From Jannaschia sp. CCS1 (GTDB lineage Bacteria > Pseudomonadota > Alphaproteobacteria > Rhodobacterales > Rhodobacteraceae): a stretch of 64,000 bases of DNA. Location: the NCBI RefSeq assembly GCF_000013565.1, contig NC_007802.1, positions 1,488,001-1,552,000 of the forward strand, in the 5' to 3' direction. The notes under the pieces are model-generated. The model searched no databases. It was given only the letters and a program-made list of their open reading frames with translations, and was not told the origin of the DNA. How positions within the stretch are numbered: the first letter of the stretch is position 1; each line of letters begins with the position of its first letter. Positions 50,876 to 60,020 of this stretch are shown here, one piece after another. Made by a program: the position numbers and the translations under genes.

Positions 50876-52387
50876 GTGGATTTTCTGTTCTACATGGGCG
50901 ACGTGTTCACGCCGGTGAATTTCGGCCTCTTGCTTCTGGGCACGATTGGCGGGCTGATCCTGGGCGCGACGCCCGGCTTGTCGCCGACGATGGCCGTAGC
51001 GCTGTTGATCCCCTTCACCTTCCAGCTGGAGCCGCAGCAGGGCCTGATCCTGCTGGGCGCGGCCTATACGTCGACGGTTGCGGGCGGCGCGGTGTCGGCG
51101 ATCCTGCTGAAGATCCCGGGCGCGCCGGCAAATATCGCCACCACGCTGGACGGCCACACGATGGCCCAGAACGGAGAGGGCGCGAAGGCGTTGCAGCTGT
51201 CGTTTCTGGCCAGTGCCGTGGGCGGCATCTTCGGCGTGCTGTTGCTGATCTTCCTGACGCCGGTTCTGGCGCAATGGGCGCTCGCGTTCGGGCCGTCGCA
51301 TCTGTTCTGGCTGGCGATTTTGGGTGTGACGGTGATCGGCACTTTGGACAGTTCCTCGGTTGTGAAGGGCCTGCTTTCGGGGTGCATCGGGCTGTGGCTG
51401 GCCACGATCGGGTTCGACGACATCATGGGCGCGCAGCGGTTCATCTTTCATTCGTCGCTCAGCGGCGGCATCAATGTGATCCCGGCGCTGATCGGCCTCT
51501 TCGCGATCCCGCAGGTCATCACCATGTTCGCCAAGGGCCGCACGGCCAGCGGGGCGCAGGTGATCACGGTCCAGAAACACCCCATCGGCGGCGCGATCCG
51601 CGAGGTTTTCAACCGCAAACGCGCGCTTGGCATCGGCACGGCTGTCGGCTCCATCATCGGGTTGATCCCCGGCGTCGGCGGGCAGATCGCGGGGTTGGTG
51701 GCCTATGACCAATCCAAGAAATTCAGCCGCGAGAGTGAGAAATTCGGCACCGGCCATTCCGAGGGCGTGATCGCGGCAGAAAGCGCCAATAACGCCATGG
51801 TCGGCCCGTCGCTGGTGCCGCTTCTGACCCTGTCGATCCCCGGATCGCCCACCGCCGCGGTGCTGTTGGGGGGCCTTTTGATCCACGGGATCTTCCCCGG
51901 CCCGGACCTGTTCATGAATTATCCACAGGTGGCGTGGACGTTCATCGATAGCATGCTGATCGGGCAGATCCTGATGTGCATCTTCGGCCTCTATATCGCG
52001 GGCTTCGCGGCGTCTGTGGCCCGCGTGCCCCACGCGGTGATGGCGGCGATTGTGCTGGGCCTTGCGGTCTTCGGCAGCTATTCGGTGCAGAATTCCATGG
52101 GCGATGTCTATGTCATGGCGAGCCTTGGGTTGGCGATGTATTTCCTTGAACGCTTTGGCTTTTCCGCAGCACCACTGGTCCTTGGCCTAATCCTTGGGCC
52201 CATCGCAGAGGCGAACTTCATCCAGGGCTCGATGATCGCGAACGCCACCGTGGGCACCGGCACCTACTTCTTCACCGGGGCGCTGAACTGGTTGCTGATC
52301 GCCATCGTCGTGGCCTCGGTCAGCTATTCCGTCTGGATGGAGCTGCGCGCGCGTCGCTACACCACGAAAGAGGAGGTCACGGGATGA
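50876..52387 (+). CDS. tctA: tripartite tricarboxylate transporter permease TctA
   Basis: A 503-residue membrane protein with about 12 segments and the TctA signature: FGLLLLGTIGGLILGATPGLSPTMAVALLIPFTF at the start, GGAVSAILLKIPGAPANIATTLDG, and SIPGSPTAAVLLGGLLIHGIFPGPDLF. It is the large permease of a TTT system in the inner membrane, which imports carboxylates using a periplasmic binding protein. The GTG at 50876 has GGAGG about 10 nt upstream and yields the usual (M/V)DFLFYMG start. It overlaps tctB by 4 nt. Confidence 0.93.
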   Translation: MDFLFYMGDVFTPVNFGLLLLGTIGGLILGATPGLSPTMAVALLIPFTFQLEPQQGLILLGAAYTSTVAGGAVSAILLKIPGAPANIATTLDGHTMAQNGEGAKALQLSFLASAVGGIFGVLLLIFLTPVLAQWALAFGPSHLFWLAILGVTVIGTLDSSSVVKGLLSGCIGLWLATIGFDDIMGAQRFIFHSSLSGGINVIPALIGLFAIPQVITMFAKGRTASGAQVITVQKHPIGGAIREVFNRKRALGIGTAVGSIIGLIPGVGGQIAGLVAYDQSKKFSRESEKFGTGHSEGVIAAESANNAMVGPSLVPLLTLSIPGSPTAAVLLGGLLIHGIFPGPDLFMNYPQVAWTFIDSMLIGQILMCIFGLYIAGFAASVARVPHAVMAAIVLGLAVFGSYSVQNSMGDVYVMASLGLAMYFLERFGFSAAPLVLGLILGPIAEANFIQGSMIANATVGTGTYFFTGALNWLLIAIVVASVSYSVWMELRARRYTTKEEVTG

Positions 52388-52848
52388 ATGATCTTCCCCG
52401 CACCCAGCATATCATAGCCTCCGGCGTCATTGCCGCCGTGGGTGTCACGGTGGCGGTCATCAGCTTCACGCAGGACCCGGCGCAGGCCTATCTGTTCCCG
52501 CGCATGATCTCATCGGTCTTTGCCGTGCTGGCGCTGTGGACGTTTGGCAAGGCGCTGATGGGGCGCACGAAGGTGGGCAACGGGTTGTCCGGCGCGGCGA
52601 TGCGCAACATGGCCCCCGGTCTGGTCGTCCTGCTGGTCTATACCTTCTGGGCCGCCAAGGCTCTGGGCTTCTATACAGCGACCACGATTGCGGTGTTTAT
52701 CCTGATATCCCTTTACGATCCCGCGCCCCACACATCACCCAAGACGTGGGGCAAACGTATCCTAATCACCGCCGGGTTCATGGCGGTCATGTATGGCCTG
52801 TTCGCATTGGTGTTGAACGTGTTCACACCGCGAGAGGTCTTTTTCTGA
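52384..52848 (+). CDS. tctB: tripartite tricarboxylate transporter small subunit TctB
   Basis: A 154-residue protein with four membrane segments, typical of TctB (HIIASGVIAAVGVTVAVISFTQDPAQAYLFPRMIS...). Its ATG overlaps the tctA stop. Together with tctA and tctC it forms the complete TTT uptake system. A GCCCAC/GTGGGC stem-loop separates it from tctC. Confidence 0.9.
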   Translation: MNDLPRTQHIIASGVIAAVGVTVAVISFTQDPAQAYLFPRMISSVFAVLALWTFGKALMGRTKVGNGLSGAAMRNMAPGLVVLLVYTFWAAKALGFYTATTIAVFILISLYDPAPHTSPKTWGKRILITAGFMAVMYGLFALVLNVFTPREVFF

Positions 52849-52860
52849 CCCGTCGGTTTA

Positions 52861-52878
52861 GCCCACGAGACAGTGGGC
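52861..52878 (+). promoter_or_regulatory. intergenic stem-loop between tctB and tctC
   Basis: GCCCAC-GAGACA-GTGGGC, a perfect 6-bp stem with a 6-nt loop in the 68-nt gap. Such hairpins commonly protect the message for an abundant binding protein; that role is inferred. Confidence 0.45.
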
Positions 52879-52916
52879 GAACGGGCGGCAGATCCAATCT
52901 CAGGGAGGAGACTAAG

Positions 52917-53891
52917 ATGAAAAAGTTGATAGCAGGGGCCGCGATGGGCCTGATGGCGATGTCCGGGGCGGCGTTGGCCGAGGGCCACGGCGAGTTCCCC
53001 GAACGCCCGCTCTTGATGATGGTGAGCTATGGCGCGGGCGGGGCCACGGACTTTCAGGCGCGCATCGTGACGATGACGGCCGGAAACGAGGATGCGCTGG
53101 GGATGCCTATCGCGATCCTAAACCGTCCGGGCGCGGGCGGTCGTGTGGGTTGGAACTGGTTCGCAACCGAGGCGGAGGCCGATGGTTACACGCTGGGCGC
53201 CTACAACATCCCGCACTTCATCGCCCAGTCAATTGAGGGAGGGGTCAGCTATTCCACGGAAAGTTTTGAGCCCATCGCCAACTGGGGCGCGGACCCGGCA
53301 GTATTCGTGGTGCCCACGGACAGCGAGTTCCAGAACATGGCTGACGTCGTGGCCTATGCGACAGAAAACCCCGGTGGCCTGACGTTCTCGGGCGCGGGTC
53401 TCTTTGTGGGTCACCACATCGCGGCCCTGCAGCTGGAGCAGGCGGCGGGCGTGGAGCTGGCCTATATCCCCAACAACGCAGGCGGCGCGGGGGCCATGCG
53501 CGCCGTGATCGCGGGCGAGGTTCTGGGCGGCGTCAACAACCTGTCCGATGCCTTCCGCGCGCAGGCGGCGGGCAATGTGCGTATCCTCGGTGTCTTTGAC
53601 CTGGAGCGGAACGACTTCCTGCCCGACGTGCCCACCATGGCCGAGCAGGGCTATGACATCGACAACGCATCGGTGAACTTTCGCGGCGTGATGGTGCCCG
53701 CCGGGACGCCGCAGGGGGTCATCGACCATCTGGCGGCCATCGTGCCCACGATGTTCGAAAATGGCCGCGTCGCCAGCCGGATGGAAGCCGGGGGATCACC
53801 CATGCACATCATGACCCGCGATGAGGTTCTTGAGATGTGGGCCGCGCGTCAGGAAACGCTGGAAGCGCTGCTGGCTGATCTGGACAACTGA
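52917..53891 (+). CDS. tctC: TctC periplasmic binding protein
   Basis: A 324-residue exported binding protein: signal peptide (MKKLIAGAAMGLMAMSGAALAEG), then the TctC/Bug start FPERPLLMMVSYGAGGATDFQARIVTM, with a strong AGGGAGGAG ribosome-binding site. The ligand loop contains NRPGAGGRVGWNWFA. It captures a carboxylate in the periplasm and hands it to TctAB. In the context of the next two genes sulfoacetate or a related C2 compound is the expected ligand. Confidence 0.92.
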   Translation: MKKLIAGAAMGLMAMSGAALAEGHGEFPERPLLMMVSYGAGGATDFQARIVTMTAGNEDALGMPIAILNRPGAGGRVGWNWFATEAEADGYTLGAYNIPHFIAQSIEGGVSYSTESFEPIANWGADPAVFVVPTDSEFQNMADVVAYATENPGGLTFSGAGLFVGHHIAALQLEQAAGVELAYIPNNAGGAGAMRAVIAGEVLGGVNNLSDAFRAQAAGNVRILGVFDLERNDFLPDVPTMAEQGYDIDNASVNFRGVMVPAGTPQGVIDHLAAIVPTMFENGRVASRMEAGGSPMHIMTRDEVLEMWAARQETLEALLADLDN

Positions 53892-53899
53892 GCCTAGGG

Positions 53900-53932
53900 C
53901 CGGGGCGGGCCACAGGCGCTCGCCCCCGTTTT
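53900..53932 (+). terminator. imperfect hairpin with T-run after tctC
   Basis: CGGGGCGGGC and CGCCCCCG form an imperfect stem followed by TTTT, 9-41 nt after tctC. It could attenuate transcription into the dehydrogenase gene. Confidence 0.4.
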
Positions 53933-53948
53933 CCATAAGGATTTCCCC

Positions 53949-55352
53949 GTGACCGATCTTGATCCCATTGCCGAGGTAGACGCCATCGTCGCCCGGGCCC
54001 GTGCGGCCCAGGCAGGTTATGAAGCGGGCGGGTCACAGGCCCTTTATGATCGCGCGGCCCAAGCCGCCGCCTGGGCGATCATGGAGCCTGCGCGCAACCG
54101 GCAACTGGCCGAACTGGCGGTGGAAACGACGGGCCTGGGCAACGTGCCCGACAAGATCACCAAGAACCACCGAAAGACGCTCGGCCTGATGCGCGATATC
54201 GCGGATGTGGTGACCTATGGCGTGATCCGCGATGACCCGCGCACCGGTATCACGGAAATCGCGCGGCCCATCGGCGTGATCGGCGCGGTGGTGCCGTCGA
54301 CCAACCCCGGGGCCACGCCCGCCAACAACATCATCAACGCGTTGAAATGCGGCAATGCCATCGTCGTGTCGCCATCGCCCAAGGGCGTGCCGACCTGTGA
54401 GGCGCTGTTGGGCTACGTGCATGCGGAATTCGACAAGGCCGGGATTGATCGCGATCTGGTGCTGATGATCCCGGGACGCGGATCGAAAGAGAAGACCCAG
54501 CGCCTGTTGGAGACGTCGGATATGATCGTCGTCACGGGCAGTCAGAACAACGTGCGCCGGGCCTATACATCGGGCACGCCCGCGCTGGCCGTGGGGGCGG
54601 GCAATGTCTGCGTCATTGTGGATGAGACGGCGGATCTGGCGGATGCGGCGAGCAAGATCGCGGCATCGAAGTGCTTTGACAACGCGACCTCGTGTTCGTC
54701 GGAAAATGCGATTGTGGTCGTGGATGCGGTCTACGATGCCTTCGTGGCGGAGATGGCCAAGACCGGCGGCGCGTTGATCGCCGACGAGACCCGCGTGACC
54801 GACACGCTGTGGGTCAGGGGCACACTGAACCCGCGCGCCATCGCGCAGGACGCGAGCGACATGATCGCGGCGTTGGGCCTGACGGGCGAGGTGCCTGATG
54901 ATACGCAATACATCGCCGTGGAGACCAGTGGCATAGGCCCGGACCATCCGCTTTCGGGCGAAAAGCTGAGCCGTGTGCTGACGGTCTACCGCGCGAGTGA
55001 TTTCGATGATGCCGTGGAGACGACGCTGAAGGTGCAACTGCATCAGGGCGCGGGGCATTCCGTGGGGATCCACACCGCTGACCCGGACCGCCCCATGGTA
55101 ATGGCCCGCGCGATCCCCACCAGCCGCGTCATCGTCAACCAGGCCCATACCTTCGCCACGGGCGGGTCGTTCACCAACGGAATGCCGTTTTCCCTGTCCA
55201 TGGGCTGCGGGTCCTGGGGCGGCAATTCCATCGATGAGAACCTGCATTGGAAGCACTTCCTGCAATCCACCAAGATCGTGCGGGAAATCCCGGCGCGTGA
55301 ACCCAGCCTTGAAGACATCTTTGGCGCATATTGGGCGGAGGCGGGCAAGTGA
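53949..55352 (+). CDS. sauS: acylating aldehyde dehydrogenase, probable sulfoacetaldehyde dehydrogenase SauS
   Basis: A 467-residue CoA-acylating aldehyde dehydrogenase: EIARPIGVIGAVVPSTNPGATPANNIINALKCGNAIV, active-site region CFDNATSCSSEN and the FATGGSFTNGMPFSLSMGCGSWGGNS region. It is closest in layout to the acylating sulfoacetaldehyde dehydrogenase (SauS) of Cupriavidus necator and to EutE/AdhE-type acetaldehyde dehydrogenases; SauS reduces sulfoacetyl-CoA to sulfoacetaldehyde. The following CoA ligase supports the sulfoacetate pathway. Other 2-carbon acyl-CoAs remain possible. Confidence 0.78.
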   Translation: MTDLDPIAEVDAIVARARAAQAGYEAGGSQALYDRAAQAAAWAIMEPARNRQLAELAVETTGLGNVPDKITKNHRKTLGLMRDIADVVTYGVIRDDPRTGITEIARPIGVIGAVVPSTNPGATPANNIINALKCGNAIVVSPSPKGVPTCEALLGYVHAEFDKAGIDRDLVLMIPGRGSKEKTQRLLETSDMIVVTGSQNNVRRAYTSGTPALAVGAGNVCVIVDETADLADAASKIAASKCFDNATSCSSENAIVVVDAVYDAFVAEMAKTGGALIADETRVTDTLWVRGTLNPRAIAQDASDMIAALGLTGEVPDDTQYIAVETSGIGPDHPLSGEKLSRVLTVYRASDFDDAVETTLKVQLHQGAGHSVGIHTADPDRPMVMARAIPTSRVIVNQAHTFATGGSFTNGMPFSLSMGCGSWGGNSIDENLHWKHFLQSTKIVREIPAREPSLEDIFGAYWAEAGK

Positions 55353-56833
55353 TCTTCGATCCGGCCGCGCCACCGGAAGGCACCATACGCGACTGGATCG
55401 ACGCGCGGGCGGAGGCCGGGGGGACGGCGTTTGTCTTCCCCGACAGCGACCCACTCAGCTGGGACGCCTTGCGCGTACAGGTTCGCGATATGGCCGAGGG
55501 CCTGATCGGGCACGGCGTGCGGAAGGGCGAAAGCCTCGCCATCATTCATCCCAATGGTCGCGACGGAATACTGGCGCTGTTCGCCGCGCTTTATGCCGGG
55601 TGTCGGGCCACGATGATTAACCTTGCCGCAGGCCCCGACGCCATCGCCTATGCGCTGGAGCATTCCGGTGCGCGGTTCGCTTTCGTGCACGCGGATCAAA
55701 TGGAGACCCTTGCCCGGATAGCCCCCGAGGGCCTCACCGCCCTGACGTCCAAGCACTTGATCCAAAAGGCCGATCTGCCGGATCTGACGCCCGATGACCA
55801 TGCACTGCTGATGTATACCTCGGGGACCACCGGCAAGCCCAAGGGTGTCGTCCACAGCCAGTCCAGCCTTCTGGCGGGGGGCTGGACCACTGCCGTCGCC
55901 CACGCCCTGACCGCGCAGGATCGTGCCTGCTGCGTCCTGCCGATTTATCACATCAACGGCCTCTGCGTCAGCCTCATGGGCACGCTGGTCTCGGGCGGCT
56001 CCGCGCTGATCTTGCCCAAATTCTCGGCCAGCCGCTTCTGGGATCAGGCCGACGCGGCGCAGATCACCTGGTTCTCGGTCGTGCCGACAATCATCAGCCA
56101 TTTGCTCCACGGCGAGGCTGACCCAAAGCCCATCACCCGGGCGCGTCTGCGCTTTGGACGTTCGGCCTCCTCGGCGCTGGCCGTTGAGACGCAGGCAGCC
56201 TTCGAGAGCCGCTTTGGCGTGCCAATCATTGAGACGATGGGCCTGACGGAAACGGCCGCGCAGATCCTGTCCAACCCGCTGCCGCCGGGCGTGCGTAAGA
56301 TCGGATCGCCCGGCGTGGGCTTCGGTTGTGAGGTCCGCATCCTGGCCCCCGACATTTCCGAGGCCCCATATGGCATAGAAGGGGAGATTGCGGTGCGCGG
56401 TCCCAACGTGATGCGCGAATACCTGCACAATCCGGACGCTACCGCCGCCACGTTCGCGGGCGATTGGCTGCGCACCGGCGATCTGGGGCGGATGGATGCG
56501 GACGGATATGTCTTCGTCACCGGTCGCCTGAAAGAGTTGATCATCAAGGGCGGAGAAAACATCGCGCCCCGTGAGATTGACGAGGTGCTCTACAGCCATG
56601 CCGATGTGATCGAGGCGGCAGCCTTCGCGCGCGCCTGCCCGCAATATGGGGAACGGGTGGAGGTGGCGCTGGCTTTGCGGGACGGCTCGGCGCTGTCGGC
56701 AGATGACGTCATCGCGCTGTGCCACGCGCGCCTGGGACCGTTCAAATCGCCCGACCGCGTCCATTTTATGGCGGAACTGCCCAAAGGCCCGTCCGGCAAG
56801 ATCCAGCGGCTCAAACTGGCGGAACTGGTCTAG
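55349..56833 (+). CDS. sauT: AMP-forming acyl-CoA ligase, probable sulfoacetate-CoA ligase SauT
   Basis: A 494-residue ANL-family ligase: phosphate loop YTSGTTGKPKGVVHS, ETMGLTETAAQ, GDWLRTGDLG, and C-terminal lysine in GPSGKIQR. The GTG at 55349 overlaps the previous stop codon (GTGA) and has GGAGG upstream, so both are translated together. It would activate the imported acid (sulfoacetate in the Sau pathway) to its CoA thioester, which SauS then reduces. Xsc/Pta genes that would act on sulfoacetaldehyde are not in this window. Confidence 0.78.
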   Translation: MIFDPAAPPEGTIRDWIDARAEAGGTAFVFPDSDPLSWDALRVQVRDMAEGLIGHGVRKGESLAIIHPNGRDGILALFAALYAGCRATMINLAAGPDAIAYALEHSGARFAFVHADQMETLARIAPEGLTALTSKHLIQKADLPDLTPDDHALLMYTSGTTGKPKGVVHSQSSLLAGGWTTAVAHALTAQDRACCVLPIYHINGLCVSLMGTLVSGGSALILPKFSASRFWDQADAAQITWFSVVPTIISHLLHGEADPKPITRARLRFGRSASSALAVETQAAFESRFGVPIIETMGLTETAAQILSNPLPPGVRKIGSPGVGFGCEVRILAPDISEAPYGIEGEIAVRGPNVMREYLHNPDATAATFAGDWLRTGDLGRMDADGYVFVTGRLKELIIKGGENIAPREIDEVLYSHADVIEAAAFARACPQYGERVEVALALRDGSALSADDVIALCHARLGPFKSPDRVHFMAELPKGPSGKIQRLKLAELV

Positions 56834-56857
56834 GCGCGGCTATCCTGACTATCCCGG

Positions 56858-58510
56858 CTATTTTGGCGGCCCCTGCGGTGTCAGGTCGGTAAACGGAAAG
56901 CCGGTGGCGGCTTCAAACTCCGCCTCATCCCAGAACCCGATCAGGATGCCGGTCTCGGCCGCGATCTTCTGTCCGGCAAGAACGGCGGCGGTGGCAGTGA
57001 TGCGGGTGTGGTGCTGCGTGGCCCATTTCAGCAGGGCCGCATCCATGAGCGCGCGGATCTCAGCATGGGCGGGGGAGGTGCCAAGGTCTACCAACTCCTG
57101 CGGGTCCGTTTCCAGATCAAACAGCACCGGATCGAAACGCTCACAGCGGATGTATTTCCAACGCCCGTCGAAGATCATCGTGGTGTGGGCGTCCTCCTGC
57201 GGGACCTGCAATGCGGCGGCCATCTCGGACCAATGGTAGTCGTATTCGCTAATGACATATTGCCGCGCGAACCCGTCCGTGCCGTGCAGAAGGGGCGTCA
57301 GGTCGCGGCCTTCGATGATGTGGGGTTTGGGCGCGGCCCCCAGCGCTGTCATGAAGGTGGGGGCCAGGTCGATCATCTCCACCAGATCATCTGCCACATG
57401 GCCCCGCGTCCCGTCGGCCTGTGGGCGCGGATCGGCAATGATCATGGGCACTTTCACCGCCATCTCATGGTAGAAATCCTTCTCTCCCATCCAGTGATCG
57501 CCCATGTAATCGCCGTGATCTGACGTGAAAGCGATGATGGTGTTCTCGCTCAGTCCGCGCGCGTCCATCCACGCAAACAACCGCCCCAGATTGTCGTCGA
57601 GCTGCTTGATCAGGCCCATATAGGCGGGGATCACATGGTCCCGGACCTGATCGCGCGAAAACGTCCGGCACACGCGGGAGTTCTGGTAGGCGCCGACCAG
57701 CGGGTGGGCATTGTCACGCTCGGCCTCTGATCGGACCGGGTCGATAATGTGGCTCTCGTCATACATGTCGTGGTAGGGCGCGGGCACGATGTAGGGCCAG
57801 TGCGGCTTGATGTAGCTGAGGTGGCACATCCACGGGCGGCCATCGGCCTCCGCCTCCTCCATGAACGCCATTGCGCGGTCGGTCATATAGGCGGTCTCGG
57901 AATGCTCTTCCGGCACGTTCGCGGCGAGGCGAGAGTTTTTCAGAAGCCAGGCAGACAGCAGTTCCCCATCCGCATCGACGCCGGAATTGGCGAAATCTTC
58001 CCAGGGGTTCTGGCTGTCGTAGCCGTGGGACACGAGGTAATCGTCATAGGCGGACCAGCGTTGGCGTGGGCTGTCGGGGTGCAATCCGTCGTCACGCTCA
58101 AACGGTTCAAACCCACATTCGGACCGGCTGACGCCGATCTCGCTTTTGGGGTCGATGCCAAGCCACGCCATCCCTTCCGCATCGGCAACCATATGGGTCT
58201 TGCCCACCAGAACCGCCCGCGCGCCCGCCTCTCGCAGGTGATCGCCCAGGGTCGGCTCCCCCACACGCAAAGGCATGCCGTTCCAGGTGGAGCCATGGCT
58301 GCGCACATAGCGCCCGGTATAGGCCGACATCCGCGACGGGCCGCAGACGGGCGATTGCACATAGGCATTGGTGAAGCGCACGCCGCGCGCGGCCAGCGCG
58401 TCAATATGGGGGGTGTGCAGATGCGGGTGGCCGTAACAGCTGAGGTAATCAAACCGCAGCTGGTCAGCCATGATCCACAGAACATTCGGGCGCGCGGTCG
58501 TGATCATCAA
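56858..58510 (-). CDS. sulfatase-family hydrolase (arylsulfatase / phosphonate monoester hydrolase type)
   Basis: A 550-residue alkaline-phosphatase-superfamily enzyme. The formylglycine site is VCGPSRMSAYTGRY (C-x-P-S-R), so a Cys-type maturation by a formylglycine-generating enzyme is needed. Other hallmarks are PNVLWIMADQLRFDYLSCYG near the start, HLSYIKPHWPYIVPAPYH, TSDHGDYMGDHWMGEKDF and WKYIRCERF. The length and the HWPY segment resemble phosphonate/phosphate monoester hydrolases as much as arylsulfatases. No signal peptide is seen, suggesting a cytoplasmic location. It is convergent with the ligase gene, with 24 nt between them. Confidence 0.82.
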   Translation of the reverse strand: MMITTARPNVLWIMADQLRFDYLSCYGHPHLHTPHIDALAARGVRFTNAYVQSPVCGPSRMSAYTGRYVRSHGSTWNGMPLRVGEPTLGDHLREAGARAVLVGKTHMVADAEGMAWLGIDPKSEIGVSRSECGFEPFERDDGLHPDSPRQRWSAYDDYLVSHGYDSQNPWEDFANSGVDADGELLSAWLLKNSRLAANVPEEHSETAYMTDRAMAFMEEAEADGRPWMCHLSYIKPHWPYIVPAPYHDMYDESHIIDPVRSEAERDNAHPLVGAYQNSRVCRTFSRDQVRDHVIPAYMGLIKQLDDNLGRLFAWMDARGLSENTIIAFTSDHGDYMGDHWMGEKDFYHEMAVKVPMIIADPRPQADGTRGHVADDLVEMIDLAPTFMTALGAAPKPHIIEGRDLTPLLHGTDGFARQYVISEYDYHWSEMAAALQVPQEDAHTTMIFDGRWKYIRCERFDPVLFDLETDPQELVDLGTSPAHAEIRALMDAALLKWATQHHTRITATAAVLAGQKIAAETGILIGFWDEAEFEAATGFPFTDLTPQGPPK

Positions 58511-58749
58511 GTATCCTTTGTCGGGGCGGGCAAGGGGGCAGGGGACGGGGCGAGCATCGCCCTAAAGTCATTGAAGCGCACAGAAAATGGCCTGACAAGT
58601 CACATCGTTTGACGCGCCACGCGTGGCACCAGCAAAAGGATCCGGATGTCTGGCCCGCGCGGCCTGCAAACATGGCCACCCCTCTTGCCATCGGTGGGTG
58701 CGCGCCCCATCCTTAGCCTGTGTAGAACGCCATTGGGGGAGCGTCAGAT

Positions 58750-59409
58750 TTGGAACTTGCCGGAGGGCAAAGCGGCAAAAGGTCCGACGCGGGCATCGCT
58801 GAGGGCGAGGACGTGGTCGGCTGCACGGTCTGCGACGCCGTCTACCGGTTGCCGCGGGGCATGGCGGATCAGAGCACGCAATGCGCGCGCTGCGGCCACA
58901 AGCTGAGCTTCGGCACCAACACCGCGTTGGCCTGGGTTGTCAGCCTGTCAGCCACGAATGTGGTTTTGCTGTTTCTGGTCGTTTTTCTGCCGTTTTTGGA
59001 ACTGCGCTCGGGGCAATTTGGCAGTGAAGCCTCGGTCATTGACGTTATCCTGGGCTTCAGCTCGGGCATCATGGTGCCCCTGGCGCTGGCGGTTCTGGCC
59101 TTCATCCTCATGCTGCCGCTCAGCCGGTTCGTGCTGTTGATCTATGCGCTGGGGCCGATCGCCCTCGGCACCACCAACCTGCCCAACGCGGCGCGCGCAT
59201 TGCGGTGGGCCTTCGCGCTCAAGCCCTGGGCCATGGCCGAGATCTTCATGGTCGGCGTTGCCGTGGCCCTTGTGAAACTGGCGGATCTGGCGACGCTGGC
59301 GATCGGACCGGCCTTCTGGATCTTTGCGCTTCTTGTGGTGTTGAACGCGTTGCAAGACACGTTGATGTGCCGGCACACGCTTTGGACGGCGCTGACATGC
59401 AACGGGTGA
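58750..59409 (+). CDS. pqiA: paraquat-inducible protein A, first half
   Basis: A 219-residue membrane protein with an N-terminal zinc ribbon (CTVC...CARC) followed by four hydrophobic helices, matching the N-terminal half of PqiA. In E. coli PqiA is one polypeptide with two such halves; here they are separate genes overlapping by 13 nt. PqiA works with PqiB and PqiC in lipid transport or envelope maintenance between inner and outer membrane. The TTG start at 58750 has GGGGGAG 8 nt upstream. Confidence 0.83.
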   Translation: MELAGGQSGKRSDAGIAEGEDVVGCTVCDAVYRLPRGMADQSTQCARCGHKLSFGTNTALAWVVSLSATNVVLLFLVVFLPFLELRSGQFGSEASVIDVILGFSSGIMVPLALAVLAFILMLPLSRFVLLIYALGPIALGTTNLPNAARALRWAFALKPWAMAEIFMVGVAVALVKLADLATLAIGPAFWIFALLVVLNALQDTLMCRHTLWTALTCNG

Positions 59410-60020
59410 TCACCGCCCGCGACACCGGCCGTGTCATCTGCCGCAGCTGTGGTCTTGTCGCGTCTATTGGACAGGACCGCTGCCCGCGCTGCTCCGCCCG
59501 GCTGCAAAGCCGCGACACGCAAAGCCAGCAAAAGGTCTGGGCGTGGTGGCTTGTGGGGCTGATCGCGTTCATCCCGGCCAATCTCTATCCGATGCTGCGC
59601 ACCACCCAGAACTTCCGGACCGAGGACAGCACCATCATCGGCGGCGTCGTCGACCTGATCGACCACCAGGCCTATGCTGTGGCGATCATCGTCTTCGTGG
59701 CCAGTATCGTGATCCCCGTGGGCAAATTCATCGTCATCGCCTACCTCGCGGTTTTGACCGGGCGCGCGCACCGGACCGATCCCCACAGGCTTCTTGTCCT
59801 GCATGAGGTTGTGGAATTTATCGGACGCTGGTCCATGATCGACGTCTTTGTCGTTGCCATTCTGACAGCGCTGGTGCAATTCGACGTGCTGGCGACCATC
59901 AACCCCGGCATCGCGGCCGTTTGTTTCGCCTTGTCGGTGGTGTTTACGATGCTGGCAGCCCAAAGTTTTGATTCCAGACAGATCTGGGATCGTTTGGAGG
60001 AATCCGCCCACCATGGCTGA
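59397..60020 (+). CDS. pqiA: paraquat-inducible protein A, second half
   Basis: A 207-residue protein equivalent to the C-terminal half of PqiA: zinc ribbon CRSC...CPRC, then membrane helices with WAWWLVGLIAFIPANLYPML and FIVIAYLAVLTGRAH, and the conserved VVEFIGRWSMIDVFVVAIL segment. The start overlaps the first half by 13 nt and the end overlaps pqiB by 8 nt, so the whole operon is translationally coupled. Confidence 0.85.
   Translation: MQRVITARDTGRVICRSCGLVASIGQDRCPRCSARLQSRDTQSQQKVWAWWLVGLIAFIPANLYPMLRTTQNFRTEDSTIIGGVVDLIDHQAYAVAIIVFVASIVIPVGKFIVIAYLAVLTGRAHRTDPHRLLVLHEVVEFIGRWSMIDVFVVAILTALVQFDVLATINPGIAAVCFALSVVFTMLAAQSFDSRQIWDRLEESAHHG

Noticed and set aside
51918-51926. further DnaA box (TTATCCACA) inside tctA
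   Set aside because: Single copy within coding sequence; fits codon use and is not near other boxes.
55043-56764. 573-codon open frame on the minus strand
   Set aside because: Antisense to the sauS/sauT genes, without protein-like features; likewise the minus frame at 54033-55454 and that at 50822-52033 over tctA.
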